Shown here: piece after piece, positions 47,493 through 57,014 of the stretch
Layout: each line of letters starts with the position of its first letter
How positions within the stretch are numbered: the stretch's first letter is position 1
Origin: Corynebacterium pseudokroppenstedtii
GTDB taxonomy: Bacteria; Actinomycetota; Actinomycetes; Mycobacteriales; Mycobacteriaceae
Direction of reading: 5' to 3'
Assembly (NCBI RefSeq): GCF_019754945.1
Contig: NZ_JAEUWU010000003.1
Coordinates: 124,001-188,000 of the forward strand
Length of the DNA: 64,000 bases
Notes under the pieces: model-generated
The model's database searches: none
What the model was told of the DNA's origin: nothing
The model's input: the letters and a program-made list of their open reading frames with translations, nothing else
Made by a program: the position numbers and the translations under genes

Positions 47493-48767
47493 TCATTGAG
47501 CCGGGGAGGTCGACATCGTGGCCGCAACGATTGATCCGTCGTTGAGCCGGATTCGCAGCTGAGACCCCGGTGGGGTTTGGTCAATCGAGGTCGCCACTTC
47601 GGACTCTTCACCGGGACGCTGTACTTGGACGATGGAATATCCTCGTGCAAGTGTTGCCGACGGGCCCAATGCTGAGACTTGCCCGCGCAGATGAGCGATC
47701 TCGGAGTTCGCGCGCTCCAGCAAGAGCGTGATATTTCGCCTAATGGACGACGCATCACGTGCCACGTCCTCTGCGTGGCGGTTTATCAGCGTCATCGGGT
47801 CGGCCATCACGGGCCGTTGGCGCAGATCATTCAGACGATCGCGCTCGTAGTCCAACCACCGGAAGAGCGCTTGCTGCCCGCGCTGTCGACAATCACGGAT
47901 TCCCTCGAGCTCAGTAGCCATATCGATCACGACTCGTTTTGCCGCATCCGTGGGAGTCGCCGCCCGCAGGTCGGCTACGTCGTCGAGAACAGGGTTATCC
48001 GTCTCGTGCCCAATAGCGCTGACGATTGGTGTTCTCAGCGTGCTGACATGGCGAACGAGGCTTTCGTCGGAAAATGGAAGAAGATCTTCGACGGAACCGC
48101 CGCCGCGCGCCACGATGATAACGTCGACGGTGGGATCACGATCAAGGATGGTGAGCGCCTCTTTGACTTCAGGGACAGCGCTGGCGCCCTGGACTGGTGG
48201 ATTGAGTGTCCGAATTTTCACCGCAGGCCATCGCTCTTGCGCGATAGAGATCACGTCGCGTTCTGCAGCGGAGCCTCGGCCGGTAATGAGTCCGATGCGT
48301 TGGGGGAGAACGGGGAGTGGTTTTTTCCGCTCCGGTGCGAGTAATCCTTCAGCAGCAAGGAGTTTACGGAGTTGCTCGATGCGAGCGAGTAGTTCACCAA
48401 TCCCAACTGGGCGGATGTCGGTAATGGATAGCTTCAGCTGGCCACGGCTGACGGAATAATTCGGTTTCCCCAGAACAATGACCCGGTCACCATGCGACAG
48501 CGGTGTGGGAAGAGACGTAATGACGTGATTCTTGGCGATCAGCTCAATCGACATCTCCGCTTCGACGTCACGGAGGGTAAGGAACGTCCAGTACCGGGTC
48601 TGCTTCATCTGAGTGAGCTGACCCTCGACCCACACTGAACCGAGCTTAGAAATCCAGTCTCCGATTTTGCGGTTAAGGATGCGGACGGGCCACGGGGCTT
48701 CGGGGGAGGTAAGTCCGCCTCGAGCGGTGCGTGACCCCGACGTGGTCGGATCCTGTTTCGCAGTCAT
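47493..48767 (-). CDS. xseA: exodeoxyribonuclease VII large subunit
   Basis: Catalytic subunit that degrades single-stranded DNA to oligonucleotides. The N-terminal OB-fold reads [34 protein letters not shown] (about residues 30-60). The catalytic domain shows [40 protein letters not shown] and [27 protein letters not shown], all conserved. A coiled-coil region and the final GYSIVQ segment close it. The ATG at 48767 is used rather than the GTG at 48776. In related genomes ispH (lytB) lies in this neighbourhood; it is absent here. Confidence 0.95.
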   Translation of the reverse strand: MTAKQDPTTSGSRTARGGLTSPEAPWPVRILNRKIGDWISKLGSVWVEGQLTQMKQTRYWTFLTLRDVEAEMSIELIAKNHVITSLPTPLSHGDRVIVLGKPNYSVSRGQLKLSITDIRPVGIGELLARIEQLRKLLAAEGLLAPERKKPLPVLPQRIGLITGRGSAAERDVISIAQERWPAVKIRTLNPPVQGASAVPEVKEALTILDRDPTVDVIIVARGGGSVEDLLPFSDESLVRHVSTLRTPIVSAIGHETDNPVLDDVADLRAATPTDAAKRVVIDMATELEGIRDCRQRGQQALFRWLDYERDRLNDLRQRPVMADPMTLINRHAEDVARDASSIRRNITLLLERANSEIAHLRGQVSALGPSATLARGYSIVQVQRPGEESEVATSIDQTPPGSQLRIRLNDGSIVAATMSTSPAQ

Positions 48768-48883
48768 ATGCCCCACTTTAATGGCTATCTAGGACATAAC
48801 CGGCAGCTCATGCGAAAGTGCTGATTGCCACTGGTTTTCTCTGTGGCTTCGACGTGGGCGCTGTTGGCCTTGATGTGGCGTCC

Positions 48884-49789
48884 TTAGTCCCGACGTGAAT
48901 GCCGTGGCCGGGTCGTCCGCGGCGGCAGGGAGGACGCGCCGTCGTCGGGACGGTAAGTCCGCGGCGTGAATTTCTTCGACGGATACGTGGGAGACTGATC
49001 CCGGTACCGATCGCGATCCCCTTGGTGCGTCGGCCGGGACGGGGCGTCATGCTGCCGACGAGATACATCGGAGCCTTCATATCGATCCTCGTATCGGCTA
49101 CTCACTCGCGAGGATCGGTTCGTCTCATAGGAACGCGGTTGGTGACGCCGCGACGGTGAGGAGGACCGTCGAGAATCGGTGCGTGCCGAATCTATCGATG
49201 TACTCGTCGAGTCCGAGCGATACTCTTGCGACCGGTGGGCACGAGAAGCAGAAGCTCGTTGCTTTTGTTGCCCGTTCCGCGGTGCCCGCGATGAGGCAGT
49301 TTGACGTCGTTCCGTGACGCGTGCGGTTTGCCGTCGGTACAACCAGCATCGCACAACCGCAATGATGGCGCTGATCACGACCGTCCAGAAGAGAACGAAG
49401 AAGTGCTGGACAACCGGGAAGAAGTTCGCCAACAGCGAGGTCTTAGAAAACACCCCGACGCCCTCGGAATGCCCGCTCAGCTTTCCGGCCAGGAGGGAAC
49501 AGATGGGCGTGAGCACCGTGAAAAGGATGGGTTGCGCACAGACAGTGACGAGCAGCCCTTGTACCTGGACGAGCAGCGTCGTGATGAGCGACGATGCAAC
49601 GAAGAAAATGAAGTACCACCGGCCCAGGGTTCCGTCACCGGCCGAACTGATGAGCATGCCGGTCGCCATGGAGGCAGCGATGATCGCCAGGGGAGCCCAC
49701 CAGAGCAGTCCCCAGAACCGATTGTCGTTGCTGTTGGAGCGCCCCGAAGAAGTTCTCGGGGAGGCAGCAGGAGTTCGATATTCTGACAC
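48884..49789 (-). CDS. DUF6542-type membrane protein with Arg/Ser-rich tail
   Basis: A 301-aa protein. After a Ser/Arg-rich start there are about four membrane helices (LLWWAPLAIIAASMATGMLI, YFIFFVASSLITTLLVQ, and others up to residue 145). The remaining half is hydrophilic and disordered, packed with Arg, Ser, Tyr, Asp and Gln (RSQEYRSD, SRYEDRYEGSDVSRRQ, GDRDRYRDQSPTY). The helices match the DUF6542 pattern and the position between xseA and ychF is conserved in Corynebacteriales. Function unknown. The start is a GTG at 49789 without a clear ribosome-binding site, 26 bp after the upstream permease gene, so read-through from that operon is likely. Confidence 0.75.
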   Translation of the reverse strand: MSEYRTPAASPRTSSGRSNSNDNRFWGLLWWAPLAIIAASMATGMLISSAGDGTLGRWYFIFFVASSLITTLLVQVQGLLVTVCAQPILFTVLTPICSLLAGKLSGHSEGVGVFSKTSLLANFFPVVQHFFVLFWTVVISAIIAVVRCWLYRRQTARVTERRQTASSRAPRNGQQKQRASASRAHRSQEYRSDSTSTSIDSARTDSRRSSSPSRRHQPRSYETNRSSRVSSRYEDRYEGSDVSRRQHDAPSRPTHQGDRDRYRDQSPTYPSKKFTPRTYRPDDGASSLPPRTTRPRHSRRD

Positions 49790-49815
49790 AGGGAATTAGG
49801 GTACCCGTTTAAGTC

Positions 49816-51153
49816 CTATTTATTGGTAGGCAGACCGGTAACGGGCATTGTTGGGGTTGTTTCGGAGTCTCGTCGTACATTTTCAGTATATTGACGATTG
49901 CTTAGCGCTTTCTTTCGGGTCGTGACTTCTTTATCGATAAGTTCACTGAAGTATCGCAACCAGACGGCAATTGTAGCCATGACGGGTACAGCCAGGAACG
50001 CACCGATAATTCCGTACAAATTACTACCGACGGTGACGGATAGAAGAACAATGACCGGGTGGAGATTCATCGCCTTTGATTGCAGGATTGGGGAGAGGAC
50101 ATTTCCTTCAAGTTGCTGAACCGCGATGATGATGGCGAGCACAATTAATGCCGTCGTGAAGCCATTCGATACAAGGGCAATAAGGACGGCGACAGCTCCC
50201 GCTACGATCGCGCCAACGATCGGGATGAAACCACCCATGAATGTGATGACTGCCAGCGGTAGAGCAAGCGGTACGTTGAGGATGACCAGCCCAAGTCCGA
50301 TGAAGAAAGCATCGATGAGTGAAACAATCGCCTGAGCACGGATGAATCCCCCGAGCGTATTCCAGGACCGCTGCAGCAGGTCAACGATGTGCCCTTTACC
50401 CCGTTTGCCTGAAATTTTGCCTAGCCAAGGGAGGAAACGATCGCCATCTTTCAGGAAGAAGAAGGTGATCATCAGAATAACGCCGAGCATCACCGCCAAT
50501 TCTGATGCCTTATTTACACCTGTTACGACGCCCGCAATGATTTGATCCGAGCTGGATTTAATCTTGTCGATTCCCTCATCCAGATAGTCGTTGATCTGTT
50601 GATCATCAAGATTAAGGGGTGGACCTTGAACATAGTTCTGAACCTTTTCCAGCCCCTTGATCGATTGATCTGCCAATTGAGAGGATTGTTCGACGGCGCT
50701 CGGTGCGATGAGGCTGAAGAGGCCGACGATGATAGCCAAGGCGCCTAAGACGGAGACCAAGGCTGCGAGCCATCGGGGAAAGTGCGCTTTGCGCATCCAA
50801 TTTGTAGGAATCCAGAGCAGCGTGCAGATGATGAGGGCGATCAAGATGGGAAGAACACCCCTCCACAGCAGACCAATCGCTCTCCATGCAACGATGCCGC
50901 CGGCGATGAGCAGGATCAGCCGTATTGACCAGGCTGCGATGATGGAGACGACGTCGCCAATGACTGCGAGACGGTCTTTGGGGGCGTCGGAGGGGTCGAC
51001 CTCGGGGTGGAGTTCGCTGCCGCGGAATGGCGTACTGGGGTTGTGCGAGTGGCCTTCCGCGTTCGTTGACGGGTCTATCTTGCGGCTCCCGGCCGATGGA
51101 GCGGAGTCGGTTGCTTCCTGACCGTTTTTTTTGCGGCGGTTGAAGAGTGACAT
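49816..51153 (-). CDS. AI-2E family transporter, copy 2
   Basis: A 445-aa member of the AI-2E (PerM/UPF0118) permease family; members export small molecules or act as Na+/H+ antiporters. A 60-residue hydrophilic N-terminus is followed by helices from WSIRLILLIAGGIVAWRAIGLL, ILIALIICTLLWIPTNW, then a soluble loop and the conserved C-terminal set GGFIRAQAIVSLIDAFFIGLGL, GGFIPIVGAIVAGAVAVLIAL, QQLEGNVLSPILQSKAMNLHPVIVLLSVTVG. Its ATG overlaps the stop of the next upstream gene in TAATG, which implies translational coupling. It is about as long as, and clearly similar to, that gene, so they are tandem paralogues that may form a complex. Confidence 0.9.
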   Translation of the reverse strand: MSLFNRRKKNGQEATDSAPSAGSRKIDPSTNAEGHSHNPSTPFRGSELHPEVDPSDAPKDRLAVIGDVVSIIAAWSIRLILLIAGGIVAWRAIGLLWRGVLPILIALIICTLLWIPTNWMRKAHFPRWLAALVSVLGALAIIVGLFSLIAPSAVEQSSQLADQSIKGLEKVQNYVQGPPLNLDDQQINDYLDEGIDKIKSSSDQIIAGVVTGVNKASELAVMLGVILMITFFFLKDGDRFLPWLGKISGKRGKGHIVDLLQRSWNTLGGFIRAQAIVSLIDAFFIGLGLVILNVPLALPLAVITFMGGFIPIVGAIVAGAVAVLIALVSNGFTTALIVLAIIIAVQQLEGNVLSPILQSKAMNLHPVIVLLSVTVGSNLYGIIGAFLAVPVMATIAVWLRYFSELIDKEVTTRKKALSNRQYTENVRRDSETTPTMPVTGLPTNK

Positions 51154-52517
51154 TATTTGTTCTCCTCCATGCCGTCGTCGGTAGTAGATGTGTTACTGCG
51201 TGCGTCCGAGTGTGTCGGCTCTGGCCCAGGCTGTGCCGTCACCGAACTGTGATTCGCCGCAGTGCTCGTTTCTGGATCAATAACGACGATGGGCTGCACG
51301 GGATCAACAACGTGACTGTCCACTTGCTCACTGGCGTACCGGAGTAAGACTGCGCCCACGGCCGCGAGAGGAACGGCAAGAAAGGCGCCGACGACTCCGT
51401 AAACGCTTCCACCGATGGCTACCGAGGCCAGGATGATGACTGGGTGCAGGTTCATTGCTCGCGATTGCAGGATGGGGGAGAGGACATTGCCTTCGATTTG
51501 GTGCACTAACAGGATGAGCAGCGCGGTCAACAGCGCCGAAATCCACCCATTGGCGACGAATGCGATGACAACCGCCACAGCACCCGCAACTAGTGCGCCG
51601 AAGATCGGGATAAACCCACAGAAGAAATTGAGTACAGCGAGCGCAAGGGCTAGCGGGACATGAAGGATCGATAACCCGATGGCAATAAAGACGGAGTTCA
51701 GGAAGGAAATAATTGCTTGTGCGCGGATGAACCCTCCGAGAGTTTTCCACGACCTGGCGAATATCTCGTGGAGGTGCGTCCCAATCGAGCCTGAAAACTG
51801 ACGATCAATCCACGGTAAAAACTTGTGGCCGTCGTTCAGGAAGAAGAAGGTCAGCATGAGGACAATGCCCAAGGTGACAGCGACCGACGACGCAGCCGAC
51901 GCTCCTGACAGCACGGAGCTGACAAGGGAGCCGGAATGCTCCTGAATGTGAGCGGCGGCTTCGTCAAGGGCTTGGTTGAGCTGGGCGTCTTTGATGTTGA
52001 GCGGTGGCCCATTGAGCGCTTCTTTAGTTTCCCGCAAGGAGTGGGAGGCGCGGTGAGCTAATGATTCAGACTGGTCGATAACACTTGTTGTGACGAGGCT
52101 GAGCGTGCCAACAACAATGACTGCAGCGCCCAAAATAACCACGATCGCTGACAGGGCCTGGGGGACCTTGTGCTTAGTTAGCCAGTGAACTGGCGGCCAC
52201 AGCAGAGTGCAGACAATGATTGAGATCATTACTGGCAGGAGCGCACTCCACATCAGTCCTAATCCATACCAGAGAAGAAACGCGGCCAGCGCGATGGCAA
52301 GGAACCGTAAGCACCACAAGGCCAATCGCTTGATATTAACGGCTATCGATGCCGAACGGCTTGCCTCCGTTAAGGGCGCATGGGCGTAATACGGAACGCC
52401 CATGACCTCGTCAGCGTTATCACGATTGGCCAGCTGACTTGCATGTTTGCGGCTAAGGGGAGCGAGCGAACCGGGCACGTTTCCCGGTTCTGGTTCGGTA
52501 GAGGATTTCATCATCAC
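51153..52517 (-). CDS. AI-2E family transporter, copy 1
   Basis: A 454-aa paralogue of the downstream gene. The conserved segments are the same: LLPVMISIIVCTLLWPPVHW, SWKTLGGFIRAQAIISFLNSVFIAIGL, FFCGFIPIFGALVAGAVAVVIAF, HQIEGNVLSPILQSRAMNLHPVIILASVAIGG. The C-terminal 60 residues are a Ser/Thr/Pro-rich cytoplasmic tail. The ATG at 52517 lies 54 bp after the metS stop on the same strand, so a transcript metP-metS-AI2E-AI2E is possible. Transported substrate is unknown; AI-2 transport should not be assumed from the family name. Confidence 0.9.
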   Translation of the reverse strand: MMMKSSTEPEPGNVPGSLAPLSRKHASQLANRDNADEVMGVPYYAHAPLTEASRSASIAVNIKRLALWCLRFLAIALAAFLLWYGLGLMWSALLPVMISIIVCTLLWPPVHWLTKHKVPQALSAIVVILGAAVIVVGTLSLVTTSVIDQSESLAHRASHSLRETKEALNGPPLNIKDAQLNQALDEAAAHIQEHSGSLVSSVLSGASAASSVAVTLGIVLMLTFFFLNDGHKFLPWIDRQFSGSIGTHLHEIFARSWKTLGGFIRAQAIISFLNSVFIAIGLSILHVPLALALAVLNFFCGFIPIFGALVAGAVAVVIAFVANGWISALLTALLILLVHQIEGNVLSPILQSRAMNLHPVIILASVAIGGSVYGVVGAFLAVPLAAVGAVLLRYASEQVDSHVVDPVQPIVVIDPETSTAANHSSVTAQPGPEPTHSDARSNTSTTDDGMEENK

Positions 52518-52571
52518 GGACTATTGTGCACTATTCAGCCCGGTTAGTGTGATCTCTGAAGCACAATTGCT

Positions 52572-52736
52572 TTAATAACCCTGATCATAAAGCTTTTCAT
52601 CCGTGGCTTCGGGGTCGTTACCGAGCTTGCCCGAAGTCTCATCAGGATGTTTCACGAGCGAGTAGGTACTCGTCGCTAGGCCACCCCATATGACCAACAT
52701 GAACAGGACCATCATCATGACTGCTGTTCCACTCAT
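52572..52736 (-). CDS. metS: MetS-like small subunit of the Met/Ala importer
   Basis: A 54-aa single-pass membrane protein. It opens with MSGTAVMMMVLFMLVIWGGLA, the characteristic helix of the methionine/alanine importer small subunit, and continues with a short polar tail (KHPDETSGKLGNDPEATDEK) ending in DQGY. Its ATG overlaps the metP stop by four bases (ATGA), so translation is coupled to the large subunit, as in the known metPS operon of C. glutamicum, where MetS is required for transport. Size, topology and position all agree. Confidence 0.88.
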   Translation of the reverse strand: MSGTAVMMMVLFMLVIWGGLATSTYSLVKHPDETSGKLGNDPEATDEKLYDQGY

Positions 52737-54502
52737 TGGTCTTCATCCTTTCCGTTCTTAGCATCGCTGGTTGTCGAAGTTGTGTGCGCTGCAAGGCCGC
52801 TGGTGAGAGGTTGGCTTGTTGAAGTGTCACGGTGTGTATCGAGCGTGACAGCTTCGACCCGGCTGCGGCGTTGGCGTTGGCGTTGCTCGGCAGCGAATCC
52901 GGCTTTGCGTAATTCGTGGTTCTGAGGGGTGACGATCCGCTGATGTACGTTGAACTCCACACCGAAGTCAGTACCGGGTGGTCCAGATAAAGACGGGTTT
53001 CCACGCCAGGGAACAACAGACATCATGAAGGCGACCACCACGATCAGTGTGACAACCCCCCATCCGTAGATGTCAATCTGCTGGTCGGAATAGCCACCAT
53101 AATTGGACTTGAACAGGTTATGAAGTTCCTGGATCAGAGTGTAGCCAAGAATGATCGGTGTGATGTTGGTCACGCAAATTCGCCAGAAGTTGCCCACTTG
53201 GAATGACGACACTGCATTAAGGTGCAGGGAAAACTCGTCGAGTCGGCGCAAAATCCAGTCCACGCACACGATGGTGATCAAGGAGATACACACAATGCCA
53301 ACGTTGTTTGTGTACTTGTCCATGATGTCCAACGTGGATAAGCCTGATGTCGTGGAAAAGAGGGCCAAAGAAATAATGCCCATGACCACACCAGTGCCGA
53401 TGGCTGCGCTCTTTCGATCAAGGTTTAATTTGTCTTTCACCGCTGAGACAACCACTTCCAACAGTGAGAAGAGCGATGTGAAGCCCGCGATGGCGAGTGA
53501 ACCAAAGAAGAGGACACCAAATAGGGCGCCACCAGGCATGGAATTGATGATGGTTGGGAAAGCTACAAACGCGAGGCCAATACCGTTGGACACAACCTTG
53601 TCCACGGGAACGCCTTCTTGGCTCGCCATATATCCCAATGCAGCGAAGACACCGATGCCGGCCAGAAGTTCAAACCCAGAGTTCGCGAAGCCGGTGACCA
53701 GGCCAGTTCCGGTGAGGTTAGTTCGTGGTTTCAAGTATGACGCATAGGTCAACATGATCCCGAAGCCTACGGACAGTGAGAAGAAAATCTGCCCATACGC
53801 AGCGACCCAGACTTCCGTATCCGTCAACGCGGACCAATCCGGGGTAAAAAGTGCGTCCAATCCCTTTGACGCGCCATCCATAAAGAGTGCGAATACCACA
53901 ACGATGAGGAACAGTACAGTGAGCAAGGGCATAAACAACTTAGAGACCTTGCCGATACCCTCGTCGACCCCCATTGCCAACACAATGATCGTCGCTACCC
54001 ACACTAAAGCTAGGGCGATAGCGATTTGCCACACGATTGACGTCGAAAATGTTTGTGTTGCTTCGGAGTGAAGGAACTCGTCGGAGAAATAGGCGTCGGG
54101 TTTGCTTCCCCATGCTCGGGTGAATGATTTGATGGTGTACAACCCGGCCCACCCAATGATGGCCGCGTAGTAAATCGAAATGAAGAATGCGATGCCGACC
54201 TGGATCCAGCCGATGGGCTCGGTCCAACCGCTGATGCGCTTAAACACAAGGGGAGCTGACCCGCGGAACCGGTGCCCCAGGGTGTAGTCGAGGAAGAGTA
54301 GAGGGATTCCTGCAGTCAGCAGCGCGATGATGTACGGAATGAGGAACGCGCCGCCACCATTGGAATACGCCACATATGGGAAGCGCCAAATATTTCCTAA
54401 ACCGACGGCTGAACCGATGGCAGCCAAGAGAAAAGCTGAGCGGGAAGAGAACGTTTCGCGCGATGCAGCGGAAGCGTCACTCTCTGAGGGGGAATGAGAC
54501 AT
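52733..54502 (-). CDS. metP: MetP-like Na+-dependent Met/Ala importer (NSS/SNF family)
   Basis: A 589-aa secondary transporter of the neurotransmitter:sodium symporter family with about 12 helices. Conserved segments: SRSAFLLAAIGSAVGLGNIWRFPYVAYSNGGGAFLIPYI (TM1 with the sodium and substrate site), PLLFLDYTLGHRFRGSA, YGQIFFSLSVGFGIMLTYASYL (TM6 unwound region), GFANSGFELLAGIGVFAALG, and FFGSLAIAGFTSLFSLLEV (TM8). Its C-terminus has a Gln/Arg-rich and Ser/Thr-rich tail of about 70 residues. The metS gene overlaps its stop. Methionine/alanine specificity is inferred from the small-subunit pairing. Confidence 0.9.
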   Translation of the reverse strand: MSHSPSESDASAASRETFSSRSAFLLAAIGSAVGLGNIWRFPYVAYSNGGGAFLIPYIIALLTAGIPLLFLDYTLGHRFRGSAPLVFKRISGWTEPIGWIQVGIAFFISIYYAAIIGWAGLYTIKSFTRAWGSKPDAYFSDEFLHSEATQTFSTSIVWQIAIALALVWVATIIVLAMGVDEGIGKVSKLFMPLLTVLFLIVVVFALFMDGASKGLDALFTPDWSALTDTEVWVAAYGQIFFSLSVGFGIMLTYASYLKPRTNLTGTGLVTGFANSGFELLAGIGVFAALGYMASQEGVPVDKVVSNGIGLAFVAFPTIINSMPGGALFGVLFFGSLAIAGFTSLFSLLEVVVSAVKDKLNLDRKSAAIGTGVVMGIISLALFSTTSGLSTLDIMDKYTNNVGIVCISLITIVCVDWILRRLDEFSLHLNAVSSFQVGNFWRICVTNITPIILGYTLIQELHNLFKSNYGGYSDQQIDIYGWGVVTLIVVVAFMMSVVPWRGNPSLSGPPGTDFGVEFNVHQRIVTPQNHELRKAGFAAEQRQRQRRSRVEAVTLDTHRDTSTSQPLTSGLAAHTTSTTSDAKNGKDEDQ

Positions 54503-54842
54503 ATAAAAGATGCCTTTCCGCTAAGGCTTCGACCCAATCGAGTCAGGCGGCTAGTAAGCGCGTCTGCATGGCTCGACGGGAGTTGCCGTGATGGGGAGAA
54601 ATGGATTGGTCCGTACGGGTGGGGGACGCAAGCCGGCATCACGCCGGGGGTGGTGGCGTGCTCGACCGTGAAAATACTATCACCCTGTGTCCGACGTCCC
54701 GACGGCGTTCCGCCGAGGTTTTGTCGGTGTTCTGTCGGCGCGAATGGCGCGTGACGTGCGACAGTGTGTCGCTGGTGTGCTGCCCCGCCGAGTCGAGGTC
54801 CCCGCATCGATGGCGATTTTTACTGCACGTAGGATGTGTGGC
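54503..54842. other. divergent region metP/ychF, no gene seen
   Basis: These 340 bp should hold both promoters. The open frame that extends ychF upstream to 54687 is Arg- and Cys-rich and lacks the conserved GTPase start, so I treat it as non-coding. No clear operator was found. Confidence 0.45.
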
Positions 54843-55922
54843 ATGAGTCTTACCCTCGGAATTGTCGGTCTACCCAATGTAGGAAAATCCACCCTTTTCA
54901 ACGCCCTGACCCGCAACAATGTGCTGGCGGCTAATTACCCCTTCGCGACGATCGAGCCCAACGTCGGCCTGGTCGAGTTACCGGACGCGCGCCTGAAACG
55001 CTTGGCAGAGATGTTCGATTCTGCGGAGATCATCCCGGCGACGGTCTCTTTCGTTGACATTGCGGGCATTGTGAAAGGTGCCTCTGAAGGGGAGGGGCTG
55101 GGCAACCAGTTCCTGGCGAACATTCGCGAGGCAGACGCGATTTGCCAGGTTGTTCGTGCTTTCACGGATGACGACGTGGTGCATGTTGATGGAAAGGTCG
55201 ATCCGTCGAGCGATATTGACGTTATTGAGACTGAGCTGATTTTGGCGGACCTGCAGACGCTGGAAAAAGCTCTTCCTCGTTTGGAGAAGGAAGCGAAGAA
55301 GGATAAAGACAAGGCGGCGGAACGCGATGCCGTCGGCGAGGCTTTGAAGGTGCTTGAAGATGGCCACACGTTGTTCTCTGCGAAAGATTCGCTTGACTTA
55401 TCGGCGTTGAAAGAATTGAACCTGTTGACGGCAAAGCCGTTCCTTTATGTTTTCAATTCAGATGAAGCCGTTCTGAGCGATGAGGCAAAGAAGAAAGAAT
55501 TGACGGAGTTGGTTGTTCCGGCTCAAGCGGTGTTCCTCGATGCCGAGACCGAGGCTGAATTACTTGAGCTTGACGACGACGAAGCCGCGGAACTGCTGGC
55601 ATCCGTGGGACAGGACGAGCCCGGTCTGAACAAGTTGGCTCGTGCTGGTTTTGCCACGCTGGGGTTGCAGACGTACCTCACTGCTGGACCTAAAGAAGCT
55701 CGCGCGTGGACGATCCACCAAGGAGATACTGCGCCTCAAGCTGCCGGCGTTATTCACTCCGACTTTGAACGCGGGTTTATTAAGGCAGAGATCGTTTCGT
55801 ATGACGATTTGAATGAGTTGGGTTCCATGGCGGAGGCCCGGGCGCATGGCAAGGTTCGTCAAGAAGGTAAAGATTATGTCATGCAAGATGGCGATGTTGT
55901 TGAATTCAAGTTCAATGTTTAA
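54843..55922 (+). CDS. ychF: redox/stress-linked GTPase-ATPase YchF
   Basis: Universally conserved OBG-family P-loop protein (359 aa) that prefers ATP and acts in ribosome-linked stress control. It begins MSLTLGIVGLPNVGKSTLFNALT with the G1 motif, then G3 FVDIAGIVKGASEGEGLGNQFL, the helical coiled-coil insert around residues 130-200 (EKALPRLEKEAKKDKDKAAERD) and FLYVFNSDE, then the C-terminal TGS domain (TYLTAGPKEARAWTIHQGDTAPQAAGVIHSDFERGFIKAEI). The ATG at 54843 matches the usual N-terminus. It stands alone downstream of the divergent metP region. Confidence 0.95.
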   Translation: MSLTLGIVGLPNVGKSTLFNALTRNNVLAANYPFATIEPNVGLVELPDARLKRLAEMFDSAEIIPATVSFVDIAGIVKGASEGEGLGNQFLANIREADAICQVVRAFTDDDVVHVDGKVDPSSDIDVIETELILADLQTLEKALPRLEKEAKKDKDKAAERDAVGEALKVLEDGHTLFSAKDSLDLSALKELNLLTAKPFLYVFNSDEAVLSDEAKKKELTELVVPAQAVFLDAETEAELLELDDDEAAELLASVGQDEPGLNKLARAGFATLGLQTYLTAGPKEARAWTIHQGDTAPQAAGVIHSDFERGFIKAEIVSYDDLNELGSMAEARAHGKVRQEGKDYVMQDGDVVEFKFNV

Positions 55923-56037
55923 CTGATTCGCGTTTTTTCGTTATCGCTGAATGGGTGTGCTGTGTGGCGCTTGGTTGCACGGTGCGTGTCCGCACGGAAT
56001 TTGTCCGCACGGATCTCGACCTCATGGGAGAAGAGTA

Positions 56038-57014
56038 ATGAAGGCTTTATTACTTCCGAAGCCCGGTGATTGTGAAACGATGACCGTCGGCGAGCTCCCC
56101 ATTCCCGAGCCGGGACCGGGGGAGATCCGGGTGAAGGTTCGGGCGAGTGGGCTCAATCCCTCTGATTTCCAGCGAGCTGGTCACGAGCTACCTGGTGCTC
56201 CATACCCATTTGTTCTGGGAATCGACGTTGCCGGCGTGGTTGATGCGATCGGCCCGGATGTTCGCCGTTGTGAGATCGGTGATCGCGTAGCTGTCCATAA
56301 CGATATTCGTCGGCGTGGTGGATTTGAGGAATATGCGGTGGTGGACGCGCGCGCTACCGCGATCATTCCCGATAATGTGTCGTTCACGTCTGCAGCTGCT
56401 GTTCCTTCCGCCGGCCTGACCGCTTATCAAGCGATTGACCGGAAACTGCAGGTGACGAACAGTGATACGGTTCTGATTACTGGTGCGGGTGGGGGCGTGG
56501 GCGGTTTCGCTGCCCAACTCGCGGCCAGCCGAGGTGCTCATGTCATTGGGGTCGCGTCGGGAAAGCATGAAGATCGTGTGCGGTCTTTGGGTGCTCACGA
56601 GTTCATTGATTACCGGACTACCGACGTTGGTGATCGGGTCAGGGAGATCACGGACGGGCAAGGTGTTGATGCCGTTCTTGACGTAGTGGGGCCGATTCAG
56701 CGACTGAAAAGCTTCAGCTCCTGGCGTTTGCTGGCCGGATTGCGACGACGGCGGGCGACCCTGATTTCAGCACAGTGAACTCTCTTGATACTGGGCTGTC
56801 ATGGTTTGGGCTGGCCACCGGGCTGGCGTATGTGCATGGGACCGATAGTGATGTCGAGGAACTGGGGTTGATGTTGGAAGAACTTTTTGCTCTTGTTTGC
56901 GACGGAGAGGTCGATCCGATCGTGACGTCGACGATTAGTCTCGATGAAGTGCCGCATCGGCTCGCGGAAATGGCCGAGGGTAAATCGGGAGGGAAAACTG
57001 TCGCCGTGCTCTAA
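56038..57014 (+). pseudogene. frameshifted quinone oxidoreductase (MDR family)
   Basis: Zinc-independent medium-chain NAD(P)H dehydrogenase split by a frameshift. The first frame starts at the ATG at 56038 with GGGAGAAGAG upstream and runs through MKALLLPKPGDCETM, SGLNPSDFQRAGHELPGAPYPFVLGIDVAGVV, VPSAGLTAYQAI and the NAD(P)H loop VLITGAGGGVGGFAAQLA to about 56700. The conserved continuation TEKLQLLAFAGRIATTAGDP and WFGLATGLAYVHG is in the next frame from about 56700 to 57014, ending SLDEVPHRLAEMAEGKSGGKTVAVL. One base lost (or two gained) near 56690-56705 explains it. It could be a sequencing error or a genuine recent inactivation. Confidence 0.85.

Noticed and set aside
55951..56037. HGxCPHG-type peptide repeat as N-terminal extension of the quinone oxidoreductase
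   Set aside because: The repeats come from short CCGCACGG DNA repeats; GGGAGAAGAG before the ATG at 56038 and family alignment place the start there.
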